The notes: generated from the sequence alone by a model not told the origin. Numbered from the stretch's first letter, positions 1 through 11,956 are shown. The stretch: 64,000 bases of DNA from Tragulus kanchil (GCA_022376925.1 JAIOJX010000005.1:14722501-14786500); one strand, 5' to 3'. A program made the numbers and translations.

Positions 1-194
1 CGACTTCGGCAGCCTCGCTCGCCCCCGGGTCGCTCGCCCCCGCCGCGCCGCCGCCCTCGCCCCCGGGCTCGCCCGCCGCCCCCGGCGGCCGCGGAAGGGC
101 GCGGGAGACGCGGAGCCGGAGGAGGAGGCGCAGCCGCTGCCCGAGCCGCAGCCGCAGCCGCAGCCGGAGCCCCAGCCGCGGGGCGGGCGCGAAG
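1..194 (+). promoter_or_regulatory. RBM24: RBM24 5'UTR within a CpG island
   Basis: Very GC- and CpG-rich DNA containing a short run of GCAGCC-like hexamers around 125-175. It leads directly into the RBM24 start codon at 195. The CpG-rich character continues through exon 1 into intron 1, to about 800 (and again in the duplicated copy to about 2000). The transcription start lies in this stretch or upstream of the window, and I see no decisive TATA box. CpG-island promoters are usual for developmental RNA-binding protein genes. Confidence 0.75.
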
Positions 195-362
195 ATGCAC
201 ACGACCCAGAAGGACACGACGTACACCAAGATCTTCGTCGGGGGGCTGCCCTACCACACCACGGACGCCAGCCTGCGCAAGTACTTCGAGGTCTTCGGCG
301 AGATCGAGGAGGCGGTGGTCATCACCGACCGGCAGACGGGCAAGTCCCGGGGCTATGGATTT
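195..362 (+). CDS. RBM24: RBM24 coding exon 1 (start codon, first half of RRM)
   Basis: RBM24 is a nuclear and cytoplasmic RNA-binding protein. It controls muscle- and heart-specific alternative splicing and the stability or translation of target mRNAs through GU-rich sites. This exon encodes residues 1-56, starting [17 protein letters not shown]. The RRM begins near residue 11, with RNP2 (IFVGGL) at 13-18. RNP1 (KSRGYGFV, 50-57) is split by the intron after Phe56. The donor GTAAGT follows at 363, phase 0. The start is chosen because it is the known RBM24/RBM38-type N-terminus and no earlier in-frame start is needed. The four exons join in frame to 236 codons, matching the usual RBM24 length. 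The paralogue RBM38 is less likely, because the C-terminal alanine tracts and the QTDRMQ end fit RBM24. Confidence 0.97.
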
Positions 363-1478
363 GTAAGTGGCGCGGACGGCTGGCGGAGGACGGGGGTGCG
401 CGTGCAGCTGGGGGGCGGCGGGGGCGCAGAGAGCCCGGCGGGGAAACTGAGGACCGCGGGGGCGGAGAGAGAGCGAGGGCCGCGGGGCCCGAGGGGCGGG
501 AGTTTGGAGTGAGGGGCCCGGCGTGGCCGTGCGCGGGGACCCCCGCGGACGCGAGCGGCGCTGCCCCTTTGCTCCCGGCTGAACGGAAAGTTTGAGCGCC
601 GCGGAGCCGGGGAGGGAGGGCCGGCGCCTGCCTCGCGGGGTTCCGAGGGGACCGAGAGCGCGGCGGGGTCGGGGGACAGGCGGCGCGGGGGTGGAAGGCG
701 AGAACGGTGAAGCCCGCCGGACTTGGGGGGTGCGGAGATCTGGGAGGGAGGGGCCGCAGCCCCTGGGAATTGCACTCCAGGGTGGGAGGCTGGCTGGTCG
801 CTCAGCGCGCTGTGGATTTGTAAAAATGCGTGTGTTTCCCTGGCGCTGCGGCTCCCCGCCAGGACGTCTTGGGGCTCTTCTTCTTAGGCCACCCCCCCCC
901 CACTTTTTTTTTTTTCATTAAATTGCAAAGACGCGTTCTTTTAAAAGAGAAGCGTCTGGCTCTTTGCCGAACAGAAAGAGAGCATAGTAAGCTGCCCGGA
1001 GATTTCAGCGTGCAAATTCGGCTGCCGAGGAGCGGGGAAGCCCCAGCGCAGGACAATAGCTATTGTGGTTGAGGAGCATCTGCGGGGTTGGGAGCGCCGG
1101 GCGGACGTGAGGCTCGTCTTCCTTTAAAGCACACCGTGGCTCTCGGGCCGGGTGGGGACACGGGGAATGGTCGGGGGAGGGGCAGCCTGGACTTGGTCTG
1201 AGGCTGAATTCAGGCTTCCGAACCTCGGCTAGGCCCTAGCAGCACCCTTAGAAGTTCAGGGGTCAGGGGGAGGCGGCGGTTTGTTCTTTCCGTCTTTCTG
1301 TATTCTTCTTATACTTTTTTTGTTTTAGATGGAGGGTCAAGGATCATTCTAGCCCCCCTCACACACCCCCGCCCCCACCAGAAGACAGAAGGAAAAAGTT
1401 TAAGAACCAGCCATGTTTATTCACACGCATAACTTTTCCAGTGCGATTCTCGGTTTCTTCAGGGATTGATTGAAAGCT

Positions 1479-1503
1479 CTGTGTGTGTCTGTGTGTGTGT
1501 GTT
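1479..1503 (+). promoter_or_regulatory. GU-rich tract at truncated exon 2 acceptor (copy 1)
   Basis: A (GT)n-like run immediately before the AG of the truncated exon 2 copy. It is the same tract as 2680-2704, which is discussed there. Confidence 0.6.
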
Positions 1504-1509
1504 GCTAAG

Positions 1510-1593
1510 GTCACCATGGCTGACCGAGCTGCGGCCGAAAGAGCCTGCAAGGATCCCAACCCCATCATTGATGGCAGGAAGGCCAACGTGAAC
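1510..1593 (+). pseudogene. RBM24: Truncated duplicate of RBM24 exon 2 (3' part missing)
   Basis: The 84 nt are identical to the first 84 nt of exon 2 at 2711-2794 and keep the acceptor AG. They encode [18 protein letters not shown] and onward to ...KANVN. The exon is then cut mid-sequence and joined at 1594 to intron-1 sequence matching about 382 onward. There is no donor site. It is the end of the first copy of tandem duplication A, most likely an assembly artefact rather than a genomic pseudo-exon. Confidence 0.9.
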
Positions 1594-2679
1594 CGGCGGA
1601 GGGGACGGGGGGGCGCGGAGCGGGGGCGGGGGGGAGGGCCCGGCGGGACTGAGGACCGCGGGGCGGAGAGAGAGCGAGGGCCGCGGGGCCCGAGGGGCGG
1701 GAGTTTGGAGTGAGGGGCCCGGCGTGGCCGTGCGCGGGACCCCCGCGGACGCGAGCGGCGCTGCCCCTTTGCTCCCGGCTGAACGGAAAGTTTGAGCGCC
1801 GCGGAGCCGGGGAGGGAGGGCCGGCGCCTGCCTCGCGGGGTTCCGAGGGGACCGAGAGCGCGGCGGGGTCGGGGGACAGGCGGCGCGGGGGTGGAAGGCG
1901 AGAACGGTGAAGCCCGCCGGACTTGGGGGGTGCGGAGATCTGGGAGGGAGGGGCCGCAGCCCCTGGGAATTGCACTCCAGGGTGGGAGGCTGGCTGGTCG
2001 CTCAGCGCGCAGTGGATTTGTAAAAATGCGTGTGTTTCCCTGGCGCTGCGGCTCCCCGCCAGGACGTCTTGGGGCTCTTCTTCTTAGGCCACCCCCCCCC
2101 CACTTTTTTTTTTTTTCATTAAATTGCAAAGACGCGTTCTTTTAAAAGAGAAGCGTCTGGCTCTTTGCCGAACAGAAAGAGAGCATAGTAAGCTGCCCGG
2201 AGATTTCAGCGTGCAAATTCGGCTGCCGAGGAGCGGGGAAGCCCCAGCGCAGGACAATAGCTATTGTGGTTGAGGAGCATCTGCGGGGTTGGGAGCGCCG
2301 GGCGGACGTGAGGCTCGTCTTCCTTTAAAGCACACCGTGGCTCTCGGGCCGGGTGGGGACACGGGGAATGGTCGGGGGAGGGGCAGCCTGGACTTGGTCT
2401 GAGGCTGAATTCAGGCTTCCGAACCTCGGCTAGGCCCTAGCAGCACCCTTAGAAGTTCAGGGGTCAGGGGGAGGCGGCGGTTTGTTCTTTCCGTCTTTCT
2501 GTATTCTTCTTATACTTTTTTTGTTTTAGATGGAGGGTCAAGGATCATTCTAGCCCCCCTCACACACCCCCACCCCCACCAGAAGACAGAAGGAAAAAGT
2601 TTAAGAACCAGCCATGTTTATTCACACGCATAACTTTTCCAGTGCGATTCTCGGTTTCTTCAGGGATTGATTGAAAGCT

Positions 2680-2704
2680 CTGTGTGTGTCTGTGTGTGTG
2701 TGTT
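2680..2704 (+). promoter_or_regulatory. RBM24: GU-rich tract forming the RBM24 exon 2 3' splice site
   Basis: TGTGTGTGTC followed by TGTGTGTGTGTG lies directly upstream of the exon 2 acceptor AG (2709-2710). It takes the place of an ordinary pyrimidine-rich tract. RBM24 and RBM38 are known to prefer GUGUG motifs, so this is a plausible self-binding site. That role is inference. Confidence 0.6.
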
Positions 2705-2710
2705 GCTAAG

Positions 2711-2834
2711 GTCACCATGGCTGACCGAGCTGCGGCCGAAAGAGCCTGCAAGGATCCCAACCCCATCATTGATGGCAGGAAGGCCAACGTGAACCTGGCA
2801 TACTTGGGAGCCAAACCAAGGATCATGCAACCAG
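2711..2834 (+). CDS. RBM24: RBM24 coding exon 2 (intact copy, second half of RRM)
   Basis: The 124 nt encode residues 57-97 plus the first base of Gly98. They begin with Val57, which completes RNP1, and run through the rest of the RRM ([19 protein letters not shown]) to the conserved linker [14 protein letters not shown]. Acceptor AG ends at 2710; donor GTGAGA starts at 2835; phase 0 in and phase 1 out. This is the only complete copy. Truncated copies lie at 1510-1593 (5' part) and 3915-3964 (3' part) because duplications A and B both have breakpoints inside this exon, at positions equivalent to 2785-2793. Confidence 0.96.
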
Positions 2835-5036
2835 GTGAGAAAGGTCCCTCCCCGCCCCCACTTTTGAATAGAAGGAATTCCTCTTTGAGAAGACACTAGT
2901 TCCCTGAGAATCCGTAGAAGGGCTCCTCAAGTTGAACTGTGGCTGCTGATTACCAAGACGTGAAAGACAGATGAGGCTTGAAAACACTCCTTTCCTGACT
3001 TGAAATGTACCTGTGGGCAAAAAATAGACCTTGGCGTTGAGTTCAGTTTATACACAGCCAGACTTGGGCTTGACTCACCTGCTTCCTGTGTCATCCCTCA
3101 GTTTCCGTTTTCTGGGTTTTGCTCACTTGTAGATCATTCACGGGTTGGGTGATATGGGACAGACTTGTCAGTGCCAGCTGCCAGCTGTTCTTCTCTACTT
3201 GGTGGTGTTTTGTCTTCTGCCACCAGTTGTCCTGTGTTCAGAGCAGGCATTTCAGCCGGGTCAGTGACTCAAGAGAAGCCTAGGGGTGGCAGTGGTTCCT
3301 GGACAGTAGATGTTCTAAGTGAAACCACAGAATATCAGTGATGACCGAAAAAAAAAAAAGAGATTTCATGCGCTCCAGGACCTTTATGTTGCAGAAGAAG
3401 AAACACATGCAGAGATGAGAAATGGTTACTGCAAAGCCACGTTGCTGTTAGTCACCAAAAGGGAGAGAATTTCATCTATGTGAAAGCATGGCCTTTGGGA
3501 TTATTTACAACACTGTCTTTGGCATTAGCACACATAACTGTGAAACTATTGAACTATTTTTCCTTGGGCGGCAGCTTTAAATTGTATAGTCTTAGTCCTG
3601 AAGTCTGTCCTTCTGAAATTTGGGAAAGAGGTGGACATTTTGATCCAAACAGATTTACTAGGAAATTAGATGGTCAAAAAAGGGAATGCATGCACAGATA
3701 TTCATAAACACTAAAAACATGTGTTTGTCTAAAACAGTGTGTGTGTTCTGCTACCCAGAAGAGAGTTTGTTCTGTAAAGTTTTAATATAGTATTAATTTT
3801 AATTTAGTATTAACAATTTACAAAACAGATTATAGTAATCTGTAAACTCCATAATCTTCCAAAGTATTGTCCAGAGCATTCCAGAAAGTTGCAATTAAAA
3901 GGCCCCTTTGGCAACAACGTGAACCTGGCATACTTGGGAGCCAAACCAAGGATCATGCAACCAGGTGAGAAAGGTCCCTCCCGCCCCACTTTTGAATAGA
4001 AGGAATTCCTCTTTGAGAAGACACTAGTTCCCTGAGAATCCGTGAAGGGCTCCTCAAGTTGAACTGTGGCTGCTGATTACCAAGACGTGAAAGACAGATG
4101 AGGCTTGAAAACACTCCTTTCCTGACTTGAAATGTACCTGTGGGCAAAAAATAGACCTTGGCGTTGAGTTCAGTTTATACACAGCCAGACTTGGGCTTGA
4201 CTCACCTGCTTCCTGTGTCATCCCTCAGTTTCCGTTTTCTGGGTTTTGCTCACTTGTAGATCATTCACGGGTTGGGTGATATGGGACAGACTTGTCAGTG
4301 CCAGCTGCCAGCTGTTCTTCTCTACTTGGTGGTGTTTTGTCTTCTGCCACCAGTTGTCCTGTGTTCAGAGCAGGCATTTCAGCCGGGTCAGTGACTCAAG
4401 AGAAGCCTAGGGGTGGCAGTGGTTCCTGGACAGTAGATGTTCTAAGTGAAACCACAGAATATCAGTGATGACCGAAAAGAAAAAAAAAGAGATTTCATGC
4501 GCTCCAGGACCTTTATGTTGCAGAAGAAGAAACACATGCAGAGATGAGAAATGGTTACTGCAAAGCCACGTTGCTGTTAGTCACCAAAAGGGAGAGAATT
4601 TCATCTATGTGAAAGCATGGCCTTTGGGATTATTTACAACACTGTCTTTGGCATTAGCACACATAACTGTGAAACTATTGAACTATTTTTCCTTGGGCCG
4701 GCAGCTTTAAATTGTATAGTCTTCGTCCTGAAGTCTGTCCTTCTGAAATTTGGGAAAGAGGTGGACATTTTGATCCAAACAGATTTACTAGGAAATTAGA
4801 TGGTCAAAAAAGGGAATGCATGCACAGATATTCATAAACACTAAAAACATGTGTTTGTCTAAAACAGTGTGTGTGTTCTGCTACCCAGAAGAGAGTTTGT
4901 TCTGTAAAGTTTTAATATAGTATTAATTTTAATTTAGTATTAACAATTTACAAAACAGATTATAGTAATCTGTAAACTCCATAATCTTCCAAAGTATTGT
5001 CCAGAGCATTCCAGAAAGTTGCAATTAAAAAGGCCT
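2785..5036 (+). repeat. Tandem duplication B (2785-3905 / 3915-5036)
   Basis: Direct repeat, offset 1130, covering the 3' end of exon 2 and most of intron 2. One-base deletions cluster at the start of copy 2 (near 3979 and 4041). Confidence 0.97.
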
Positions 5037-5387
5037 TTTTTAATAGCTCACGATTCAGAGTTGTAGGAAGATTTGTGACATGTAACTGTTCTTGGTCTCA
5101 TTCCACAAGAACTTTATGTCTGATTTTCTAAGGTCTTAGTCTGTGTCTGTCCACAAAGCTTTGTAGATCATTTCTAGTTTTTACCTGAAGCCTATTGAAA
5201 ACTGTGTTTAAATGAACACTAACGTTAGTAAAATGACTTTAAAAAACCTATGTATGATATTTTCTTCAAAGTATTAAGAGAATGGTTACCTTTTCTAAGT
5301 GAAAGGTGTGAGTGCTTTTTATATGTAGAAGTAATAAATGCCTAGCCATGCACAAATAGAGAATGTGGTGTATTTTTTTTTTTTTAG
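2835..5387 (+). other. RBM24: RBM24 intron 2 (contains a duplicated segment)
   Basis: Donor GTGAGA at 2835; T-rich tract and AG ending at 5387. The stretch 2785-3905 is repeated at 3915-5036, so the true intron is probably about 1.4 kb. Non-coding, AT-rich, with no transposon seen. Confidence 0.85.
3915..3964 (+). pseudogene. RBM24: Truncated duplicate of RBM24 exon 2 (5' part missing)
   Basis: The last 50 nt of exon 2 (from CAACGTGAACC to the donor GTGAGA at 3965), with no acceptor, abut intron-2 sequence. It is the start of the second copy of tandem duplication B. A transcript could not include it by normal splicing. An assembly artefact is most likely. Confidence 0.9.
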
Positions 5388-5442
5388 GTTTTGCCTTTGG
5401 TGTTCAACAGCTTCATCCAGCCCTTATACAAAGACCTTTTGG
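5388..5442 (+). CDS. RBM24: RBM24 coding exon 3
   Basis: A 55-nt exon encoding residues 98-116 (GFAFGVQQLHPALIQRPFG, with the first and last glycines split by introns). It lies between a long T tract with AG at 5386-5387 and the donor GTAAGT at 5443. Phase 1 in and phase 2 out join exons 2 and 4 without frameshift. It codes for the start of the C-terminal region after the RRM. It lies outside every duplicated block. Confidence 0.96.
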
Positions 5443-7218
5443 GTAAGTAGATGAATCAGGCCCGCCTGAGTTTCAATATGGCTATCATTTGTTAACCTGC
5501 CTCTTTATTATATCCAGACCAGACCATCCTGTCACAGACTGTTCCTGATTATACGTATTCATATATGTTTGTGTATTTTGAATGCTGATAATATAAATAT
5601 TTTTAGATGAGTCAAGTTATCTGACCAAGTATGCAGCCTCCAAACCCGCCCCATTTTGAGCTTATGATTAACAAAACAAAACTACCAGGTATGACTTGTG
5701 TACAGACGATTGTGTCCCCACACCATTACTGCTGTTCAACTTGACTCAATTGTATTTATCTCTTTCTAACCTGACAGGGCTCCTATACAGTTAAGCTAAC
5801 TGATCAGAAGGATACCATGATAAGAGGTGGAATAGTTCTGTTTGGAATTAAACTCTGTAACCAGTAGACTCAGACACACAAGCTCGGATGGTGATTAACG
5901 ATGCATGGATGTTGGTGTTGTTGTTTTATTTTTATTTTTTTTCACAATAGTCAATAGACTTCCGTGTGCTTTATTTTATTTATTACAGTCATGAAGTGGT
6001 GTTGATAGCTAAACTGTGTGCTTTTTTTTTTTTTTACTTAATTGAAAAGAGCTGTAGTGAAAGTGTTTTCTTTTCCTCGGGGAAGGGGCTTTTTGTGTTT
6101 TGGTTTTGGTGGTGGTGTTGACGGGTGTTGACTTTGCCATGGGAAGCAAAGGGCCTTTTTTTTTTTCCCTTGCTTTTAAGCTGTAGCCTGTGACTTCCAT
6201 TTAACCGTACTTTTGTAGTGAGTGCTCAATGGTGTGATTCCCTCTGTAAGAACACAGATTCATCGCTTGCATGTCCTAAGTTTCTGTTTTACTGGGGTGT
6301 TTTTCTGGGAATGGGGTTCGTTCTTTGGCAGTGCGTATCTACTTTTAGGCCTTCTAATTGAAAGGTTCAGTAGCTCTCATCAGATTTCGGTAACACTGGC
6401 CAGTTTTTTTTTTTTTTTTTTGAGTAGAGTAGCACTAACCGTCACTTTTCAGACCTCACTTGGGTGAACAGCCTGCTCATACTTGGGTTCTCTGGGTTCT
6501 GTGGTTACTAGCCTTCCCTGTCCAAGCTCCCCACCTTCCCTTCCATTCAGACTCGATATGGCTGGGAAATCCCCACGCACCTGAGTTTACTCTGAACACC
6601 TAGGGTCTGTTGTGACTGTTTTCTAGCTGATCCTCTTGGCTGTAACTAATGCCGAGATGCACACTCTCTTTGTAAATATTCTAACTCATTTGAAGTGCTT
6701 CATCCTCAACCATATTAATAGTTTCTTCTGCAGTTTATCATCTGAACATCTACATGGGTAACTTGAACGGTTAGATTCTATCTACAAAGATAGGTATCTA
6801 CTGAGAATTGATCCAAAGAAGCAATAACAATTTGACTTGGAAGATTCAAGTTATATTTTCCATGAATACCTTCTTTATAACCTTCCCTTAACCATATTGC
6901 GATTCTCACTCTTACTGCCAACTCTTCTTTTTGAAACCGCGGAAGTGTCTTCTGTCTAATAGGATTAGAAAGGGTCGTCATATATCCATAACGATGCCCC
7001 ATCCAAACCATTGTGCGTACAGATGACAAATAGTAGTTGAAGAGTCCAACCACTACTGGGGATTCCCCCTCTCATTGGTCTAGACTAAGCTTAAGGTAGA
7101 ATTGGGGAGAACATTCATCTTAAGAAAGGATGGTGAACATTCATAACCCCAGAGAGCTGTTACACATCTTAAATCGATCAACCAGGAGTAGCATGTGTGT
7201 ATTTTTCTCTGTGCTAGT

Positions 7219-9403
7219 GGATGGTACAAACTAAGGAGACTGCATTTGGATTTGGGAAACTAACACAAACCCATCAAGAACTAAATAGCTAAATTACTTG
7301 GTATTATTTAAAGTACAAGAGGGAATTCTGAATAGCAAGAAAACAGGTGAGTTGGAGGAGTTGGACAAGGCTTTGTGAGGACTGGAACAAGACTTGGACC
7401 AGTGGGTATATCTGGACAGGTGAAAGGAAGAAGGGACGGGTCTAAAGAGTAAAGGATGGGGGGACCATCAGTAGAGGCACAGAGGAAAAGAGCCTCCGTG
7501 TATGGAGAAATGAGGCTTTCATGGAGGATCTTGACAGGGAGACATAGAAATTTGGACTGGCTGTGGTAGTCCTTACGGATCCACGAGAAAGTAGTGTAAG
7601 GTCAATGAGAACAAACAGAACGTGTAAGTCAAGTGTATTTGGATATTAACCTTTAGCTGTTCATCCCTTCTCAGAATAGCTGTCTTTCTAAAGGATGGTG
7701 GTGATTACTATTGGCATAAATTGTTTGACCTTGAAGTTCTTATTAGAAATACCCTTCCAGATAGACCAGGCAAGGTTTCTCTTTCTTTTTAGGGGTTCTT
7801 AGCCCTGCTGTAATCCCCAGTTGTCTGTACGTAACAAATCACACCTGGTCATCCTCAATTCTATTTGAATGCCCCGTGTTCTTATTTGTAGGCCTGGAAA
7901 GAAGCTTCAGAAGTTTTCATCTTACTTGTTTGAAATTCTTAAGAACTATGTTTTTATATGGTCTTTAAATGGCCCCCACATTACTCTGGGCCTTTAAAGA
8001 AAAAAATCTTGGCTTCTGATGTAACACGGTGGGCAGATGTATGGAAACTGATGAATTTGCTGAACTACATCTTATAAATATTTTATATTGGAAAGAATCA
8101 TTTTCTTACTGAAATCTTGGAGAGGAGAGATTATGGATCTGTAAGTAGAAAATTCCAGGCTAGGTTAGATCAGGTTGAAACACACTTAAATATTGACTCA
8201 TTACTCCTTTAAGTGCTAAGTTTTATTCTAGTTGTGTTACTATAGGATAAATATTGTACTGTCCACCAAGTGGGGCAGGAGAGACAGTAACTAACATTAA
8301 CTGAACACCCAGCCTGGATGGGACATAAGGAGACTGCATTTGGATTTGGGAAACTAACACAAACCCATCAAGAACTAAATAGCTAAATTACTTGGTATTA
8401 TTTAAAGTACAAGAGGGAATTCTGAATAGCAAGAAAACAGGTGAGTTGGAGGAGTTGGACAAGGCTTTGTGAGGACTGGAACAAGACTTGGACCAGTGGG
8501 TATATCTGGACAGGTGAAAGGAAGAAGGGACGGGTCTAAAGAGTAAAGGATGGGGGGACCATCAGTAGAGGCACAGAGGAAAAGAGCCTCCGTGTATGGA
8601 GAAATGAGGCTTTCATGGAGGATCTTGACAGGGAGACATAGAAATTTGGACTGGCTGTGGTAGTCCTTACGGATCCACGAGAAAGTAGTGTAAGGTCAAT
8701 GAGAACAAACAGAACGTGTAAGTCAAGTGTATTTGGATATTAACCTTTAGCTGTTCATCCCTTCTCAGAATAGCTGTCTTTCTAAAGGATGGTGGTGATT
8801 ACTATTGGCATAAATTGTTTGACCTTGAAGTTCTTATTAGAAATACCCTTCCAGATAGACCAGGCAAGGTTTCTCTTTCTTTTTAGGGGTTCTTAGCCCT
8901 GCTGTAATCCCCAGTTGTCTGTACGTAACAAATCACACCTGGTCATCCTCAATTCTATTTGAATGCCCCGTGTTCTTATTTGTAGGCCTGGAAAGAAGCT
9001 TCAGAAGTTTTCATCTTACTTGTTTGAAATTCTTAAGAACTATTTTTTTATATGGTCTTTAAATGGCCCCACATTACTCTGGGCCTTTAAAGAAAAAATC
9101 TTGGCTTCTGATGTGACACGGTGGGCAGATGTATGGAAACTGATGAATTTGCTGAACTACATCTTATAAATATTTTATATTGGAAAGAATCATTTTCTTA
9201 CTGAAATCTTGGAGAGGAGAGATTATGGATCTGTAAGTAGAAAATTCCAGGCTAGGTTAGATCAGGTTGAAACACACTTAAATATTGACTCATTACTCCT
9301 TTAAGTGCTAAGTTTTATTCTAGTTGTGTTACTATAGGATAAATATTGTACTGTCCACCAAGTGGGGCAGGAGAGACAGTAACTAACATTAACTGAACAC
9401 CCC
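7219..9403 (+). repeat. Tandem duplication C (7219-8310 / 8316-9403)
   Basis: Direct repeat, offset about 1094, inside intron 3. The junction near 8311-8326 reads like a deletion-rich version of both the copy-2 end and the copy-1 start. Confidence 0.96.
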
Positions 9404-9600
9404 CTACTTGCCTGGTACTGATAAAGGATTTACATAAATTATGTAATTTAATTTTCACAGTAATTATCTGAGGAAGACACTGTTAATGTCCTTTCCATGG
9501 GTGAAAAACTGAGATGTAGGGAGGTTAATGAACCCGCAACAGCTACTAAATGATAGAATCTTGATTCTGGGTTCAGAATCACAGTTTACGTGACTTCCAA
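9395..9600 (-). repeat. Old MIR-like SINE fragment
   Basis: Degenerate similarity to MIR on the minus strand: a block resembling ...CAGATGAGGAAACTGAG... reads here as GGGTGAAAAACTGAGATGTAGGGAGG, preceded by AT-rich sequence. It is partly repeated near 10599-10730 by duplication D. Low certainty because it is very diverged. Confidence 0.4.
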
Positions 9601-11702
9601 AGCCCTGTTCCCCTCTGTGTCAAGCTGTAGCCCCAAAGACACAACTGTGCTCTCTCTTATAATCTAGTAAGAAAACTGAGAAGCATGCAGACTGGCTATC
9701 CAAATGGTTTCAGATAAGGCAGAGTGGCCTCAGGTTGGCGGGATTCAGGAAGTCTTCATGAAAGAGGTAGAGGTAGATTTTAAACCTTGATGGAGGCTAG
9801 GGAACTCTTGCAGTGAGTATATATTCCTCATTGTAGGTCCTTCATATTCAAGGTTGGAACTATTAGGTTCATTTCACTTATCTGAAATGATGTGAGGCAA
9901 AAACGGTGAAGCCGATTCTTGAAGGCTTTACACACGGTGAGGAGGGGAGCTAGGGTGGACAGGATGCCGTTTCAACAGGTAGAGGTGGAGGGAGGGTTGG
10001 TGTCCCTGGCCCAGGGTTGCCATGAGCCCAGGTGAAGCTCTAGGTGTCTGTGGTGTGTCCAGGGAATATCGAGGAGCCCCGCTGACCTGGATTCAAAGAA
10101 AGGTGGGAAGAAATACTGGAAAAAGTATTTTGGAGCCAGAGGATAAAAGTTCTGGCATGCCAAAGTTTAATTGAGAAGTTTGCATTTAGGTTGGTAGGAT
10201 GTTAGGGACCTAGGTGACTTTACACAGGCGAACGAGATGCAGACTGTGTCAGCAGTTTATGGGACAGGTTGGAAGAAGCAACCCTTTAGGATGTCCAATG
10301 TCACAGAGAGATGCCAGCGGGACTTGAAGAGGCAGGAAGAAAAGGAAAGCAGAGTCCATTTTCTTTGAAAACTATCCGAGGTGTCCACTTTGGTCTTTAT
10401 TTTATTACTACTAGGCGTGTACATTCTGTGCTGCGTTGAGGCAAAGGATGTCGGTAGCTCTCTAGTGGGAAGGAGATTCCCAAACTGCCTTGATGGGTTC
10501 CAGACTGATAATACCTACAGGAACTGCTTGAGAAGCCCCACCTCCCCTTGAGCCCGATTCTGCTTCCTTTCCTGAACCCCCGGGTTTTGGTCTTAAAGCA
10601 ATTATCTGAGGAAGACACTGTTAATGTCCTTTCCATGGGTGAAAAACTGAGATGTAGGGAGAATGAACCGAAGCTACTAAATGAAGAATCTTGATTGGTA
10701 GAATCACGTTTACGTGACTTCCAAAGCCCTGTTCCCTCTGTGTCAAGCTGTAGCCCCAAAGACACAACTGTGCTCTCTCTTATAATCTAGTAAGAAAACT
10801 GAGAAGCATGCAGACTGGCTATCCAAATGGTTTCAGATAAGGCAGAGTGGCCTCAGGTTGGCGGGATTCAGGAAGTCTTCATGAAAGAGGTAGAGGTAGA
10901 TTTTAAACCCTGATGGAGGCTAGGGAACTCTTGCAGTGAGTATATATTCCTCATTGTAGGTCCTTCATATTCAAGGTTGGAACTATTAGGTTCATTTCAC
11001 TTATCTGAAATGATGTGAGGCAAAAACGGTGAAGCCGATTCTTGAAGGCTTTACACACGGTGAGGAGGGGAGCTAGGGTGGACAGGATGCCGTTTCAACA
11101 GGTAGAGGTGGAGGGAGGGTTGGTGTCCCTGGCCCAGGGTTGCCATGAGCCCAGGTGAAGCTCTAGGTGTCTGTGGTGTGTCCAGGGAATATCGAGGAGC
11201 CCCGCTGACCTGGATTCAAAGAAAGGTGGGAAGAAATACTGGAAAAAGTATTTTGGAGCCAGAGGATAAAAGTTCTGGCATGCCAAAGTTTAATTGAGAA
11301 GTTTGCATTTAGGTTGGTAGGATGTTAGGGACCTAGGTGACTTTACACAGGCGAACGAGATGCAGACTGTGTCAGCAGTTTATGGGACAGGTTGGAAGAA
11401 GCAACCCTTTAGGATGTCCAATGTCACAGAGAGATGCCAGCGGGACTTGAAGAGGCAGGAAGAAAAGGAAAGCAGAGTCCATTTTCTTTGAAAACTATCC
11501 GAGGTGTCCACTTTGGTCTTTATTTTATTACTACTAGGCGTGTACATTCTGTGCTGCGTTGAGGCAAAGGATGTCGGTAGCTCTCTAGTGGGAAGGAGAT
11601 TCCCAAACTGCCTTGATGGGTTCCGCAGACTGATAATACCTACAGGAACTGCTTGAGAAGCCCCACCTCCCCCTTGAGCCCGATTCTGCTTCCTTTCCTG
11701 AA
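9461..11702 (+). repeat. Tandem duplication D (9461-10577 / 10599-11702)
   Basis: Direct repeat, offset about 1122, in intron 3. A filler of about 20 bases separates the copies. The first 130 bases of copy 2 lack many short pieces present at 9520-9600. The end overlaps duplication E, so 10194-10577 exists in three copies. Confidence 0.97.
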
Positions 11703-11956
11703 CTGAGATATTTCAATCTCTCCGTGGTCTTCTGGATGCTCCTTCCCTAAAGCCTTAAAAAAAAAAAAATAGAACTCCAGAGTTTCATTTGCCTTCCTGA
11801 TGGCTTCCTAACCCTTGCCAGACTTTGTGGAGGTTTCTGGTATTCCTGGGAACTTTATACTCACTGGTTGGAAGCATCACATGAAAACTATTAATGTAAA
11901 ATAAATGCACACAAGAGTCCTGTAAGAAACCTTGCCTGTCTATCAGTTAAAATGTT

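Larger units (their letters stand above)
363..2710 (+). other. RBM24: RBM24 intron 1 (contains a duplicated segment)
   Basis: Donor GTAAGT at 363; acceptor ...GTTGCTAAG ending at 2710 before the intact exon 2. The intron is GC-rich at its 5' side. About half of its apparent length is a tandem copy: 382-1593 repeated at 1594-2793, including a truncated exon 2. If the duplication is an assembly error, the true intron is about 1.15 kb. No transposon was seen. Confidence 0.85.
382..2793 (+). repeat. Tandem duplication A (382-1593 / 1594-2793)
   Basis: Direct repeat offset about 1.2 kb covering intron 1 and most of exon 2. The copies differ by single substitutions (for example T at 811 versus A at 2011; G/A in the C-rich run near 1371/2572). 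The first ~70 bases of copy 2 (1594-1665) carry several small deletions relative to 382-465. Confidence 0.97.

Noticed and set aside
1359..2129. 256-codon minus-strand open frame over RBM24 intron 1
   Set aside because: Arg/Pro-rich translation of a CpG island that also crosses the artificial junction at 1593/1594.
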